Assembly: GCA_015680685.1 (NCBI GenBank)
Contig: MNCI01008066.1
Span: 384,544 to 427,424, forward strand
Direction of reading: 5' to 3'
Origin: Gnetum montanum
Lineage: Eukaryota; Streptophyta; Gnetopsida; Gnetales; Gnetaceae
DNA length: 42,881 nt
Of this stretch, positions 1 to 11,350 are shown piece by piece; position 1 is the first letter of the stretch, and every line of letters starts with the position of its first letter. The position numbers and the translations under genes are program-made. The notes under the pieces are model-generated. The model made no database searches, was not told the DNA's origin, and saw nothing but the letters and a program-made list of their open reading frames with translations.

Positions 1-600
1 TCGCAACACTTACCATCATTGTCCACTATTCATGCAGGGGAATGTTTCAAATTTTTCTCTACAACTTGCGATTATGAGACCCTAGCTTTTATACCTATAT
101 CTCACTCGCTGATACTCCAATTTTCATTCGATCTGAACCTACTTGAACCCATAGTGTTCAGCTTAGTTCTGGGGGAGAGGCACACGTCGAATAGCACATA
201 AATTTTTTGAAATTCATCATCACCCGAAGGACATATTTAAGGGTAATTAGTTGTAAAATTAAGAATAAAATGTGTCAAAAACAATTTCATCCCCTTAGCT
301 ATACCATAAAATTAAATTTGGAAACCACCTAAGCAAAGAGGACTCAACATTATAATCTTTTGGGGACATGTTCTTCAAATAATTAACATCACATGGAAAT
401 AAAGTAAATCTACTAAGGAAAGTAGTAAGGTATAATCTAACTTTGGTAACAACATTACTAACGGTTGGCCCTTTGTGATTGCAAATGGCCCCATAACGTG
501 GACAACAGGAAGGTCCTGTCAAGGTGGAAGTAAATGACCTAGGAGAGGCAAAGAACAAGTCCCTGCCGGACAACATGTAGAGCAGGAGGAACAATCATTT
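1..600. other. No gene recognised
   Basis: I see no convincing coding frame, structural RNA or element end here. The short open frames have no recognisable protein features. The stretch probably belongs to the older LTR element into which the Tat element inserted, because the next segment is coding-like and is cut by that insertion. This is inference only. Confidence 0.4.
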
Positions 601-1271
601 AGCATTCATCAAGAGGACCCTACTAATATACAGTCCATGCAGGTAGAAGGAGGAGCTGCTACAGCACTTGAACAGGGACAACATCTCACGTTGCCCTAGG
701 ATTGTGTTCAGGATATCCATGAAAGGTCCACATTCACTGCTGTGATTGTGGAATTAAATTTTGAATCTTTCGCAGAGTTCGCTCTTGAGGCTATTAGGGA
801 TCACCTCAGAGGATCTCCATTATGGCCTACCCTCTCTGAATGCGGTGTCTAGTACTTAGGGGAAATGTACCAATTTTGGCACAATAAAGAAGAAGGCACC
901 ATGGTTAACAATTGTGGTGTGACTGTTTATTTCTCTATTCAAGCCATTTCGAAAGTATTAAACCTTTTGAATATAGGGCCAAAGGTTTCTCAGAACCAAC
1001 TGGACACTTTCAGAACCGAGCAACTTAATAATCTGTTGATAGAGAATAAAAGGGTGGCGGAAGAAAAAGAGAAGGGTGACTGGGATGCCTCTTTGGCACA
1101 AGTGCAAACTTACACACACGCCAAGGCACTCAAGGCCTTACAAGAGGAGAAACTCCAAGCCATACTTCAACACCATCAAATCCCAAGACCTAGAGCACAA
1201 GAAAAGGGAAAGACACACATGGAGGAGCCACTGCCACCAAGAACTACATGGGTTCCATCCAATTTTGTAAT
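601..1271 (+). pseudogene. Coding fragment of the older element, cut by the Tat insertion
   Basis: One frame (first base of codons at positions such as 601 and 865) reads through the stretch with only two stops, both TAG (697-699 and 850-852), and then runs straight into the LTR at 1277. The middle reads as a hydrophobic/aromatic segment (residues FWHNKEEG about 870-895) followed by a Glu/Lys/Gln-rich, probably helical part (about 1000-1190). The FW...G...VYFS...I pattern resembles the plant mobile or 'putative plant transposon protein' families, but I cannot assign it firmly. The natural end of the protein should lie after 19081 if the frame continues there. It could be an extra ORF of the older element. 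Confidence 0.4.
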
Positions 1272-1276
1272 CATAG
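1272..1276. repeat. Target-site duplication, left copy (CATAG)
   Basis: CATAG directly precedes the 5' LTR and recurs directly after the 3' LTR at 19082-19086. Five bases is the usual duplication size for LTR retrotransposons, so both element ends are fixed to the base. Confidence 0.9.
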
Positions 1277-1419
1277 TGAAACACCCCAAAATATTTGAAG
1301 GCATGTTTGCTTCATCAGGTCTTCACAAAATGCGCAACATTATAGCAATTCTTTAGGAGATGGATGATTTTTAGACTATCTACTTTAGCAGGTTTTCTAA
1401 GTCAAGGAGTCTTACTACA

Positions 1420-1900
1420 CTACGCTACGATGTGTAGCATAGAAAACTTCAAAAGACGATTGCAAAAGCATAGTGCTACGCTACGCTGTGCAACACAGAG
1501 TAGCAAAAACTAGATAGTCAACCCCTTCACCTAAATCTAAGTCCTTCAACAACGTCTCCTTCCATCAAAAAGATGCGAACTTGGCTAACCTCAGGTTATG
1601 TTTGCTACTACGCTACGCTAAGCTACATTGCATAGCAAGGCGTAGCAAGTCTACGGAAGTTGACAGAAGGAAACTCAAAGTGCAAGACCAGCAAATTCGC
1701 AAACTTCGTAGTGCAAAAGGAAAAGTTTATAGATTGGCGATGTTTTTGCGACTAAGCCTAGTCGCTATGCTACGTAGCATAGCATAGCATAGCAAACATA
1801 CAATGAATAGCCTACACATTTCAAAGGCTTTCTACACATGCAGCAAGACACGTAACAAGGCACTACGCTACGCCAGCATGCTACGCTACAAAGCATAGCA
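1420..1900. repeat. Clustered GCTACGCTACG / TAGCATAGC motifs in U3
   Basis: Short copies of GCTACGCTACG and its near-complement TAGCATAGC occur around 1420-1440, 1470-1500, 1600-1640, 1765-1795 and 1862-1895. They recur in the 3' LTR (about 17750-17830, 17935-17970, 18090-18125) and in the antisense gene's introns (about 9345-9372, 11462-11515). Their position upstream of the TATA box suggests a U3 enhancer-type array, but function is inference. Confidence 0.6.
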
Positions 1901-2097
1901 AAGTGGTAAGCAGTTACGTGACATCAATGCACTTCACCTAATTGCACCATTGCTCTGACAGCGTAATTACAGCGTGGTAGGTAATTAAGATGTGGTAGGC
2001 TTGCCCAATGGTCATGCAGGAATGTGCAGTGCAGATAAGTCAGCATAGGCCCAAGGCACGTGGCGTTCAAACCGCATCTTTTGTGCACCCTTGGTCC

Positions 2098-2105
2098 TAT
2101 AAATA
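2098..2105 (+). promoter_or_regulatory. TATA box of the 5' LTR promoter
   Basis: TATAAATA within CCTATAAATACCCC, conserved in the 3' LTR at 18331-18338. It is followed by a CTCTCTCT-rich leader about 25-35 bases downstream, where transcription would start. It places U3 upstream and R/U5 downstream. Confidence 0.75.
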
Positions 2106-2854
2106 CCCCAATCAATGATGCTTAAACTCTCTCTCTGGCTGGCTTGGGCACTAGTACACTTTAACTTTTCACACTTTTGGCATCCTCCTTTTCAAGGCTC
2201 TTCAGTCCCAAGTCTATTTCCTAGGCAATCTGGTCGCTAACAGTCTGGTTGGCTGACAAGCAAAAAGTTGGCACAGTAACCTCAAGCATTATAAGCTTCT
2301 TGTTTTGAAATTGTAAACAATTAGCGTTCTTAGCTAGCATTTCATACTATTTTTTGCTACCACCTTGGTAGAACCTCGCATTGTTGATGACTGAGCCCAC
2401 GTTTAAGTGCACAGCCATCTCATTCTACACATCTTGGTTACTCTCGAGATCTCTGCACTTCCCAATGATGTGCAACAGATTGTGTCCATCTTGATAGAAC
2501 GAGGTCATAGCTTCAAAGCGATGCACTTTTCTATTGCATTTTACATTATCTCTCATTCACTATTGCATTTTATGCTACTTTCTATTTCCTCTATTGCATA
2601 TTATGCTGTTTGTTGTTTCCTTTGCATTTAAGCATTCCTTCGTTCTGTCCATTTCATTTTCTTTAAATCACACATTGCAAAAGGTTATATAGACATCGAC
2701 TAAGTCCTTGTCTGATCAACCAGACCATTAAGGGTACCCCATTTCCATCCCATCCATCACGGCCCTCTCGCAGAAAAGGGGTCAAGACTGCTAGCAGTTG
2801 GTGGTCCCTCAACATTTTTCTAGCCACCAACATTTTCGGTCACTACAGTCTTTC

Positions 2855-2870
2855 TGGCGCTAGAAGGAGG
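2855..2870 (+). other. Primer-binding site of the Tat element
   Basis: TGGCGCTAGAAGGAGG lies 7 bases after the 5' LTR end. The TGG start (pairing with the CCA of a tRNA 3' end) and the location fit a minus-strand primer site. I do not assign the tRNA. Confidence 0.7.
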
Positions 2871-3316
2871 ACCTTTTGGTGCCTTTTCCACATGTCACGG
2901 TAGTCTTCTAAGCCTTCTACACCCTGATACACATTAACGTAAACGTGACACCCTCCTGTGGTTATTTACGTGTCGTGCGATGTAGATCAGTCACCTCGAT
3001 GGTTCCTTGGGAGCCCTATAGGACATAAAGCCTCCGGTCGCCAGTTGACTTGTTCATCTTATAGTAGTCTTGCACGTGCCCTATACCCTATTGCACACTA
3101 GCATAAACACGACACCCTTCACAGTTGTTTACGCATCATATGGTACAAGTCAGTCCCCTTGAAGGTTCCTCAGGAGCCTAGCAAGACATAAAGCCTCTTT
3201 GATTGCCTTCCTTTTCTGTCGCTTTCCAACTTATTTGCTCTTCTTAGTTCGTAAAACTACTTAGCTTTTTGATTTCCTCATTTTTTACATTTGCAAAATC
3301 ATCTAGCTTAATAACA

Positions 3317-6300
3317 ATGACTTCTGCAACTATCGCTATCAACACCTTGAATGTGGAGGTTCCCATCACGGTTCAAGGCACCACTGGTGCCGAACAATCA
3401 TTGAACCCAATGTTGGAAATGCATCGATCCCTCAGGATCCAAAACCAAGGACCTGAGGGCTTGGCCTAGCAACATGAGCATTACAACTTCCTTTGTGCAA
3501 AGGTTCAAGAAAACCTGCCTTTGGACGTAAACAAGTTTGAAAGCAAATGTAGCTTTGAGTTCACTTACTACAATAGGAAGGAGTTTGTTCCCACTCTCGA
3601 CGCTTCCATACCTTTGACACAAACAAACCAAAGGCTTCTAGACCAACAAATCTAGTTGGCTAGGCTTAAGGAGCAACAGGGCACAGCATCCAACCAGGAT
3701 GACACTTTCCAGGATAGACAGGAGGAACTCGATTCCCAATCCGATGAGGGAGGTCCAACCAACCTCGTTCCTATCCCTCCTACCCAGTCCTTCTGGGCCA
3801 GCCCATTTTCTATCACTACTCCCTTCATCACCATGCCTACACTCCCACAGCCTGCAACTACAACCGCAATGGGTAGCCATGTCACCTTCCCAGTGTATCA
3901 ATGCCCTTATTCTCTTGTTTCATTTGCAGCAACTATGCCTCTGCAAACTATTCAGCAATCCATTCCTGCAACACATCATGCACCAATCACAGCTACCCTA
4001 CCACATATTCATGTTGCACCTACTTCGTAATCGCATGCAACTTCTGTTTCAATTCCTACGCTCACATCTGTTTCATCCACCAAGGTAGGCCCAAGCCCGT
4101 CCATGTGGTGGACCCCATTCACTTCTTCACATATTCCACAACCATCGTAGATGCCTTATCATGTTCGTCCTCAAACCTACCAAACCCCACAAATGGTACA
4201 ACCTAACACAGGGCTATGGTCTACTCCGCTGGTGACACAAGTGGTCTATCTGGCAGCAAAAACCATGGTTGCTACTCCAATAGCACCACCTACTGGGTGG
4301 TGGACAATGCAAGCAGCACTGCTCACAGGGGCTACCCCAACGGTATGTCCGATGGGTCATGCCACCACCCCCACCATTCCATAGGTAGGGGCTACCTTGG
4401 TGGTTCCCCAACCGCCTACAACATCGCAGAGTTTAGACCAAGTGTTCCAGCTCATCCAAACCCTCACTGAGAAAATCAAATGCCTCAAGGCTATCAGGTC
4501 CGACATAGTACAAGTCATGGACTTTTACCAGGATGATCCCATTAGCCCTGCAATCCCTGCTCTGACATTACCCCCAGGGATGTCTCTCCCACACTTCACG
4601 AAGTATGATGGGGAGGGAGATCCCAACACACATCTCGTTACCTTTAGGTCTAAGTCTCTCCTATTGCAACAATGGCCACACAAGATCATTCATGTCTTTG
4701 CCATGTCCCTAGCTGGGAGAGCCTTAGATTGGTATCGTGCATTTCCACGCTCGTCCATTTCAACTCTGGAAGAGCTTCTGACCCAGTTCGTGATGCGCTT
4801 CAAGTACAACTTGAAGCTGGAAATCACGCTGGATCAATTGATGGGCGTGAAGCAGGAGCCTCTGGAACCAGTCCAGAAGTTCATCTAGTGATGGAGCATG
4901 ACCCTCAATGNAGAACCAGTCCAGAAGTTCATCTAGTGATGGAGCATGACCCTCAATGAAATCTGCAAGCCCATCACGAAAGCTCACTTGTTGGCTTTTT
5001 TAAAAGGTGCAGTGAACAACTTTATCAAGTCTAAGCTATACTACCTCATCCCTCACACTCTCAGTCAAGCCTTTGCTCAGACTAAGAGTATATAAGATGC
5101 GTCCAAGGCAAGTAAAGACCCGGCCTACATTGCTTACAAAAACACCTTCACAAAGAAGGACAAGGGTAAGGCCCTGACAACCACGGTGGCCACTATGGCA
5201 ACCGAGGCCAAACCCAGACCTAGTAACAATGGTAGCAAGAATAGCAAGAAACCAACCGTACTGCAGCTAACCCCATGCCCAACTAGGGCAACATGTCACA
5301 ACCTCCAATTCCCGCACCTGAGACATCTACACAACCTAAGCCAAACTTTGAGCGTAAAGATCGCTCAAAGTACACCCCACTACCTCTCAAACCTTTAGAA
5401 CTTCTGAAGTAGCTATTGGCAGTGGGACACATGCAATACAAGCAAATGTTGCAAGAAGAAATTGGTAGACATCAATGCTATTGCAAGCTCCTTAGGAATG
5501 CCTCTTTGGCCCTACCCAATGAGCCCCTAGTTCCTAAGGATTCCAGGCTGGACAAGTTTTGTGACTATCACCAACAATGTGGTCACAACACGGACTACTG
5601 TCTGGTGTTGCAGGATGACATTCAAAGATTGATCAACCAGGGAAAACTGGTGTTGGACGAAAGCAATCCAGTACGTCCCGAAAACCAATCTATGCATGTC
5701 TACACATATCCCCTCAATTCCAACAATGTCAATTACATCATCAACACCATCAGCATTGACAATGATCTTAAGCCACCCCAGCAACCATTCATGATCCATG
5801 TGCCTCAGCATAGTGCACCAGCACCACGAATGGCTAATGAAAGCTCACAATAGCCGTTCGTTCTAAGAGTCCCTCCACGTGCATCCATCTCTATGCCACC
5901 TATTAGTGAAACCACACTACTTTGTCTGCTAACACCGTTAGCTCCTTTCATCATTAAGGGGCCAACCCTTTCGACAACCCCCACCCCGCATAAAATAGCA
6001 GAAGAACCTTCTTGTCCCAAAAAATGAGAAGTATGTTTCGTAGGTGGGACGTTAAGAGGAAACACTACCCAAGGTATTTCCAGGCCTACATCTCCACCCC
6101 TTACGTCTACGTCCTTGTCACCTAAGATGAACGTTACCATAACAGCACAGCCTGCGCCACCTTGCCAAAAAGGATCTGAACCTAGATCCGAAGTTGCCCC
6201 TCCTTAGGAAATTCGTCTTCTGGGACGAATCGAAGAAGAGGAAAGTGCCAAATAGGGGGTTGGCCAAGACCTATTGAATGCCCTCACCCAAGTCAAGTAG

Positions 6301-7164
6301 GCTCTAAAGCAGAAAAACACTATGTTGAGCCTGTACGACCTGATCAGGACGTCTGTACCACACCGCAAGGCTCTAATCCACATGTTGATAGCAATTCTGA
6401 TCAATGAAGACATGCTAGCAGAGGAGGAAGCAATCCACTCGGTCATGCTTCCCTTTGTACCTGTAGAGCTTGAGCAATCCTAATTGACTTTCAACAATGA
6501 TGCCATTAGGAAAGATCCTGAAAGGGGTCAGGTGACCACGGCACCTCTTTTCCTCACAATTTGGGTTGGCCAACACTGGATCCGAAGGGTACATGTTGAT
6601 GACGGGGCTACCACGAACGTCATCGCCTTTCCTATTATAGACAAGTTTGGTCTGGTCGACCAAATCAAACCCACAACAACGTCCTGCCTAAGGTCGTTCA
6701 ATGGGGCACGCATCCTAGTGAAAGGCACAGTTCACATGGACCTCGTAGTAGGGGACCAGTTCCCCACAAACACAACATTCATCGTAGTTAAGGAAATGCC
6801 TAAGTTTAACATGATCTTGGGGAGATCATGGTTAGCACAACTTAGGGTTGTATCCTCACCCATACATTAGGAAATCCACCTACCATACGTGGGCAGGGAG
6901 GTAGTGATCCATGGTGATGAAGTAGTAACACAAGCAATCAGTAACGTAGACATGGAGTAGGGCTCTACAAAACGTAGCACTAAGATAGAAGCTCCTGCTT
7001 ACACTCACACTGAACATCCAGTGAGAGAATCAGCTCAGCAAGCCCATCCCCGTGACGAAAGCACATGAGTTAAGTTGTCCTTCCAAGCAGGGGACGATGA
7101 TGTGGACCAAGGGCCCTGGCAAAACACCTCATCCCTATGCTCCACTCAACCCACAATGGGTTAA
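3317..7164 (+). pseudogene. gag-pro: gag-protease of the Tat element (decayed)
   Basis: The start at 3317 has a good plant context (AACAATGAC), and frame 2 continues to about 5250. One frameshift moves it to frame 1, which ends at TAA 7162-7164. Visible parts are: a Pro/Thr-rich N-terminal half; the conserved gag core about 4590-5100 (PHFTKYDGEGDP, then ALDWYRAF); a Cys/His knuckle at about 5560-5620 (C-YH-GH-C, spacing as in Tat gags); and an aspartic protease at about 6530-6860 with catalytic triad VDDGATTN and flap-side ILGRSWL. Stops are mostly TAG or TGA in place of expected Gln or Arg codons (for example 3467, 4886, 4889). A 47-base duplicate around the N at 4911 is an assembly overlap; with the N it spans 48 bases, so the frame is unaffected. 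Confidence 0.88.
4864..4958. other. Assembly join: N flanked by a 47-bp direct duplicate
   Basis: The 47 bases before the single N at 4911 (from AGAACCAGTCC in its earlier, slightly variant form to CTCAATG) are repeated directly after it. The duplicate lies inside gag where no repeat is expected. It is best read as two overlapping contigs joined without merging. Residues and frames across it should be counted once. Confidence 0.8.
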
Positions 7165-7280
7165 GAAGTAGCTACGCATAGTGTAGCAACCCCATTGCTT
7201 CCTGCCCAGTTGCCATCCCTTGTACATGCACCACATTTTTCTTTGTTGACATATCATCCTTTTGACATGATTACACAATA

Positions 7281-7436
7281 GCCCGAAATGGCCTAAAACT
7301 AGCATAAGTTACCAGTTAGCCATTCTTCAAGTTGTTAATGTATAACCTCTTTGGCATGTTACGCAAGGGCCTACAACTAGCAATGGCCTAAAACAGCCTA
7401 AAACTAGCAATCGCCCGAAATGGCCTAAAACTAGCA
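7281..7436. repeat. Degenerate CCTAAAACTAGCA repeat, spacer left side
   Basis: At least three copies of a unit containing GCCCGAAATGGCCTAAAACTAGCA with variable spacing. The core TAAACTAGCA recurs at about 12350-12520 and 16225-16450 in the same element. The array is non-coding and lies just beyond the end of the antisense gene. Confidence 0.65.
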
Positions 7437-7824
7437 CATGAAAGCATGAACATTTTATACAAAACGTAGCACATATGCAATGCACAAGTTAATGCAGAGC
7501 CTATTTCTTTTCTGAAATTATTTTCTTTATTCAAAACTTTTGCCTGTTGACAATGTTCCATAAAATTTCCTTACAAAATTTCAAAAAAAGATCTTATGCG
7601 GTCATGGGTTGTCTCTGTTTGCATCATCTTCACCTTTCGTCCCTACATCACTTCCTTTTGCATTGCCTGCTCCTACATTGTCCTCTATCACTTCCTCGTT
7701 CCTTCCCTCTATGGGTGCTATGCCCTCATCTAGAGCTTGCATCACAGGGGTGAAGCGGTTAGCTAGGGAAACAAACGCAAACTACAATAGAGCATAAGCA
7801 TTAATGCAGTAGAAAGTGACTAAC

Positions 7825-9288
7825 CTGAGAAGGGTCTATGTCCATCTCAAAGAGTATCTGGTCTAGATTGAGCCTAAGGCAATGCCAGACCTCCTCTGCC
7901 ATGATATCCATCCAACGCCTGTTGCTAGGTTCAGCTTCCGTACTAGCTCTCTCCCTTTCAGTGGTTGTCCACCTTGGTGGCCCTAGTGAAAAGGAGACAG
8001 TTGCGATCTCTCCTATGAGAAGGTCCACTTTCAGGTCAGGAGATTCTGTAACCTTTACCTGCTCCTTGAACTTGGCATAGGCCTTAGAAGCGTCGATGGC
8101 ATTTACAAATGCTTCATACGTAAACACCTCCACAATAGCATCCAAATAGAATTTACGAGGTGGCACTTTCCCATTTATACATATGCTTATGGTTTCTCTA
8201 GGATTTCCCCCATTCGTAAACCTTGGAACTGAAGTCTTTCAAATCTTGACACGTTTGGGCTAGCAAATCCATTTGCATCTACTGTTCGATTATCTCGAGA
8301 GTGGCTTCAACATTCTGACATGCAACAGTCTAAAACCTGGTGTAATCTACTACAGTTGTGCACCAGTATTCATTATTTATGTCACAGGCTATGAGGAACT
8401 CGTTCCTCGACCTGAGATCCTCAACCTCGACAACCAGCTTGGCCTCTCTTTGCTTAGCCCCTTAGACCCGTTTCCACAAGTCCTCGTTGATGCGCTTATA
8501 CTCCCATAAGGAGCGTGCCGAGTGCAAAACACATTTGCAAACCCCATCGTACATGCTACGAGACACCTCAGTCACGTCAAGTGGGAATGTAGGCACAACA
8601 CCGACCTTCAAAGGTCATGTTGAGTCCCATTTGAGTCGAGAGGCTACCATGACACAAAGAGCATGGCAATCGTGTTAGCATAGCAAGATTAGCAAACTCA
8701 AGGAATTTTAGCATAACAACATAAGAGCACCTAACATTACTACTTATCCACATTAGGATTTGCCTATTGAAGGTGGTTGATCATGTCATCAACGATTCCC
8801 TGCATGAATGTAAGCTTGTCAGGGATCTCGACCCACGACTCCACATGAATCGGAGAGGTTCTTGCAATACCAATAGTAGTGCCTATTACATGACTAAACA
8901 TATCAGCAATCATTGAAATGGACTATGAAAAGGCAAACATATTGCCAAACTCAGCAGTGTTTTAATTACGGTCTTTCTTCTTACTGATGCAAGATGATGG
9001 TGGTAGCCTTGGCAGAGGGCCCTGCTGAGTCTGCATAAGCCTCTTCTTCATGCGTTGGTGTCTTTCTTTTTAGGAGACCAGTGTCTTTTTTATTCAAGGG
9101 AGGTTCCTCTTTGTTAGTAAGAGGATTCTCCCTAATGATAAGAGCAATTGCCTTAGTGACAAGAGCTCCTTTATTTCTGACCAGGGCCCTTTCTTCCGAG
9201 AATGGGACCTCTATGTCTTTATTTGTCACCCCCGTCTTAGGAGCCGACACCTCTTCCTCACCTTCTTCTTCTTCTTCTTCTTTCTCTG
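7825..9288 (-). pseudogene. Charged and coiled-coil-like exons 5-7 of the antisense gene
   Basis: Exon 5 (9288-8985) begins with a run of Glu/Lys and continues as a basic/acidic low-complexity segment. Exon 6 (8922-8741) is a short hydrophobic/acidic block with residues IVDDMINHLQ. Exon 7 (8643-7825) shows a long heptad-like stretch (LWEYKRINEDLWKRV about 8515-8470, then EVEDLRSRNEFL) that would form a coiled coil, followed by a frame change into a segment rich in acidic and aromatic residues ending DIDPSQ at the donor CAG|GTTAGT (7825/7824). I do not recognise a family. Confidence 0.45.
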
Positions 9289-9409
9289 CTAGTAAAGAAA
9301 CATGTTTGCATTAGTTCAAAACAAGTTAGCCTAAAGTGGATGCCATGCTACGCTACATTGCTTAGCGTAGCAGAAAATAATAAAGTAAGCATTAGACAAA
9401 AGTGTCTAC

Positions 9410-10460
9410 CAATGGGAGGTTGCATCCTCTGCAATTTAAGCCGCAGTCTTTGCCCCTCCTCCTCTACGCGAAGGGTTTCCTCAACTACGGAAGGCCTCTT
9501 CTACCATAACTCTTTGGGCACAGTCTCAGCTATGAGAAGGTTCCCCTTGCGACATGCTACCAGCTACGATAGGGGGCATCTCACCCATGCTATCCTAACC
9601 ATGAACGGTGTGAGCCACCCGATCCTTTGTCATCACGGAGAATGACTCCCCAATTATTTTTGGGATATTTTGGGCTCAAATGGTCTAGAAGATCTGGCAA
9701 ATCCATGGTCTAGAAATCTGGTCATGATTTCGCATGACCCAGGCTCCATTCTCTTGAATCACCAGAAACTCCGTGAAGCGCTTCAGATAGCCTATGTAGA
9801 AGGCATAGTGTCTATTGGAACGGGACTCCAATTTTTGACGATGTCCCAAGATTTCAACCTACAAGACTTTACATAGGAAACTGGCCTAGTTGTAATGGGC
9901 CCCCTCCTCCATAACTTGATGCATTATCTATGCCTGCTCAATCCCTAGGACCTTCCCTTGGGTAAGCAGCTGGGGGAACGCGTGAGCACGGAAGACAAGG
10001 TAGATCTCCAAGGTAGGCCCGTCTTTGAGTTTATCCATGGGGAGCCCCTTTCGCTCCTTGGAAATCCCCAACCACTACTGAATATCCTTCTTCTAAAGGG
10101 TCAACTCCTTCTTGCCCCTCAACCCTATGAGGACGTCATTGGTAGGAACACCAAATAGGTCCGTAAACAGCTGGTCATTGATTTCAATGACCACCCGCAT
10201 GCCCCGTATGTGCGTGCGAATGCGGCCCACCTTTTCAGAAAATAAGTTAACCAGGGAGAGCATCTTGGTGGCAAGAATGCTCGAATTCAACGCTAGAAAT
10301 AGATCCATAAGTCCAACCTTTTTGAGATTCTAGACCAAGGAGTCCAAAGCCGCACTATTTATCCAGCGTTGGCTTGCTTCTACTTCACTGTATTTGAAGT
10401 AGATGTTCGCCCCCTGTGCCTCGACGGTTACTACCATCACCTCCTGGGGCTTCTTTGCCC
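9410..10460 (-). pseudogene. Plant-transposon-like domain exon (exon 4 of the antisense gene)
   Basis: A single frame from 10460 reaches about 9690 with only stop codons interrupting it, then a shift gives an open, Glu/Arg-rich end that joins exon 5 in phase. The part around 10300-10130 (RTHIRGMRVVIEINDQLFTD, then LFGVP) fits the 'V-RG--V-----I---LG-P' block, and about 10000-9950 (VFRAHAFPQLLTQGKVL) fits the later 'RA-LL--I--G' block, of the putative plant transposon protein family often found in plant LTR elements. I see no catalytic triad. It could also be a diverged plant mobile domain. Confidence 0.45.
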
Positions 10461-10900
10461 CTGCAATAGTTTTTGCAAAAATGTTTAGCATGAAAACACA
10501 GAAAGTACAGAGACTGCAACGACACTTAAGCATGCGAAACTTACCGCTTGGCCTACCGGGCCTATATGGGAATGGGAACAGTGAAAGGTCAACTAGAACT
10601 TGTTCAACCATGACCATTTTGAAGGGTTCTGCCCACTCCTCATCCAGCCAACCTTGCCTCTCGCACTGATCATAGGGAATAGAATATGTGCCTGGGTAGG
10701 TATGGTATTCACCCCCGCATTGACCAATCACACTCGCCCGCAGGTTCTTAGTAGAAGAGAACTCCTGCAGGGCTATCTGTGCTGTAGCTAGCAGACTCCA
10801 TCCTTGTTGATGAAGAACCTGGTAATAGACACATACAGTTAGCATTAGGCCAATATGGCTAGCATTGCACAACATAGTAGAACAAGGCTGCAAAACTCAC

Positions 10901-11350
10901 CCGCTAGCACAGTAGACAATTCCCTGAGAGTTCTGGAAGAACATCGTCATGAAACATGCGAGAAATAGTGTGTTGTAACGGTGGTAGTAGCTATACTCAA
11001 GCATATCCCAGATCTAGGCCAAATGCCTTAACCCTATTGGATGCTAACTGGATCCTTCTTCCTACTTGCTCATGATTGCCCCATCAGTTAGAAACCTCAG
11101 AATCCCCCGACTTACACCAGGGAATATGGCTTCTGTTATGTCGGCCACCTCCTCCTCCTCTAGGAAGGACCAAATGATCACACTGAAGTGGTCGAGGAGG
11201 AATTGCAATAAGCCCTATGCACCTTTCTTGAACCAGACTCCCCACTCTTCCATACATATCTGTGGAGGAGGAGCATTGGCCACAGGTTTGCTCACATGAC
11301 ACAGGACCCCTCTAATTTCTAAAACAATCAGCCTAGGCCTCAGCCCCACC
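10901..11350 (-). pseudogene. FCP1/SCP1-like HAD phosphatase exon (exon 2 of the antisense gene)
   Basis: One frame covers the exon with five TAG stops. In order it shows LIVLEIRGVLCH, matching the position of the family's DxDGxL nucleophile motif (plant forms LVLDLNGLL); VWFKKGA then GLLQFLLDHFSVIIWS, matching the 'RPG-L-FL---F-V-IWSS' block; HPIGLRHLA-IW, matching 'KP--LK-L-K-W'; and YNTLFLACF, aligned with 'NTLLVDDSP' before an NP--GI-like end. In known members these are the catalytic core of CTD-type phosphatases (NIF/FCP1 homology). Here the first nucleophile Asp is Glu and the DD pair is lost, so it could not be an active enzyme. The call rests on motif order read by eye. Confidence 0.55.

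Larger units (their letters stand above)
1277..2847 (+). repeat. 5' LTR of the Tat element
   Basis: Starts TGAAACACCCC and ends CACTACA. It matches 17602-19081 along its whole length. It is about 91 bp longer than the 3' LTR because of a segment around 1765-1870 that lies between copies of a GCTACGCTACG-like motif. It contains a TATA box at 2098-2105. Confidence 0.93.

Noticed and set aside
3638-3901. Minus-strand frames opposite gag
   Set aside because: They are shadows of the gag frame, which has family motifs; the minus frames do not.
7281-7436. CRISPR-like array
   Set aside because: Units are degenerate, spacing is irregular and the context is a plant retrotransposon.
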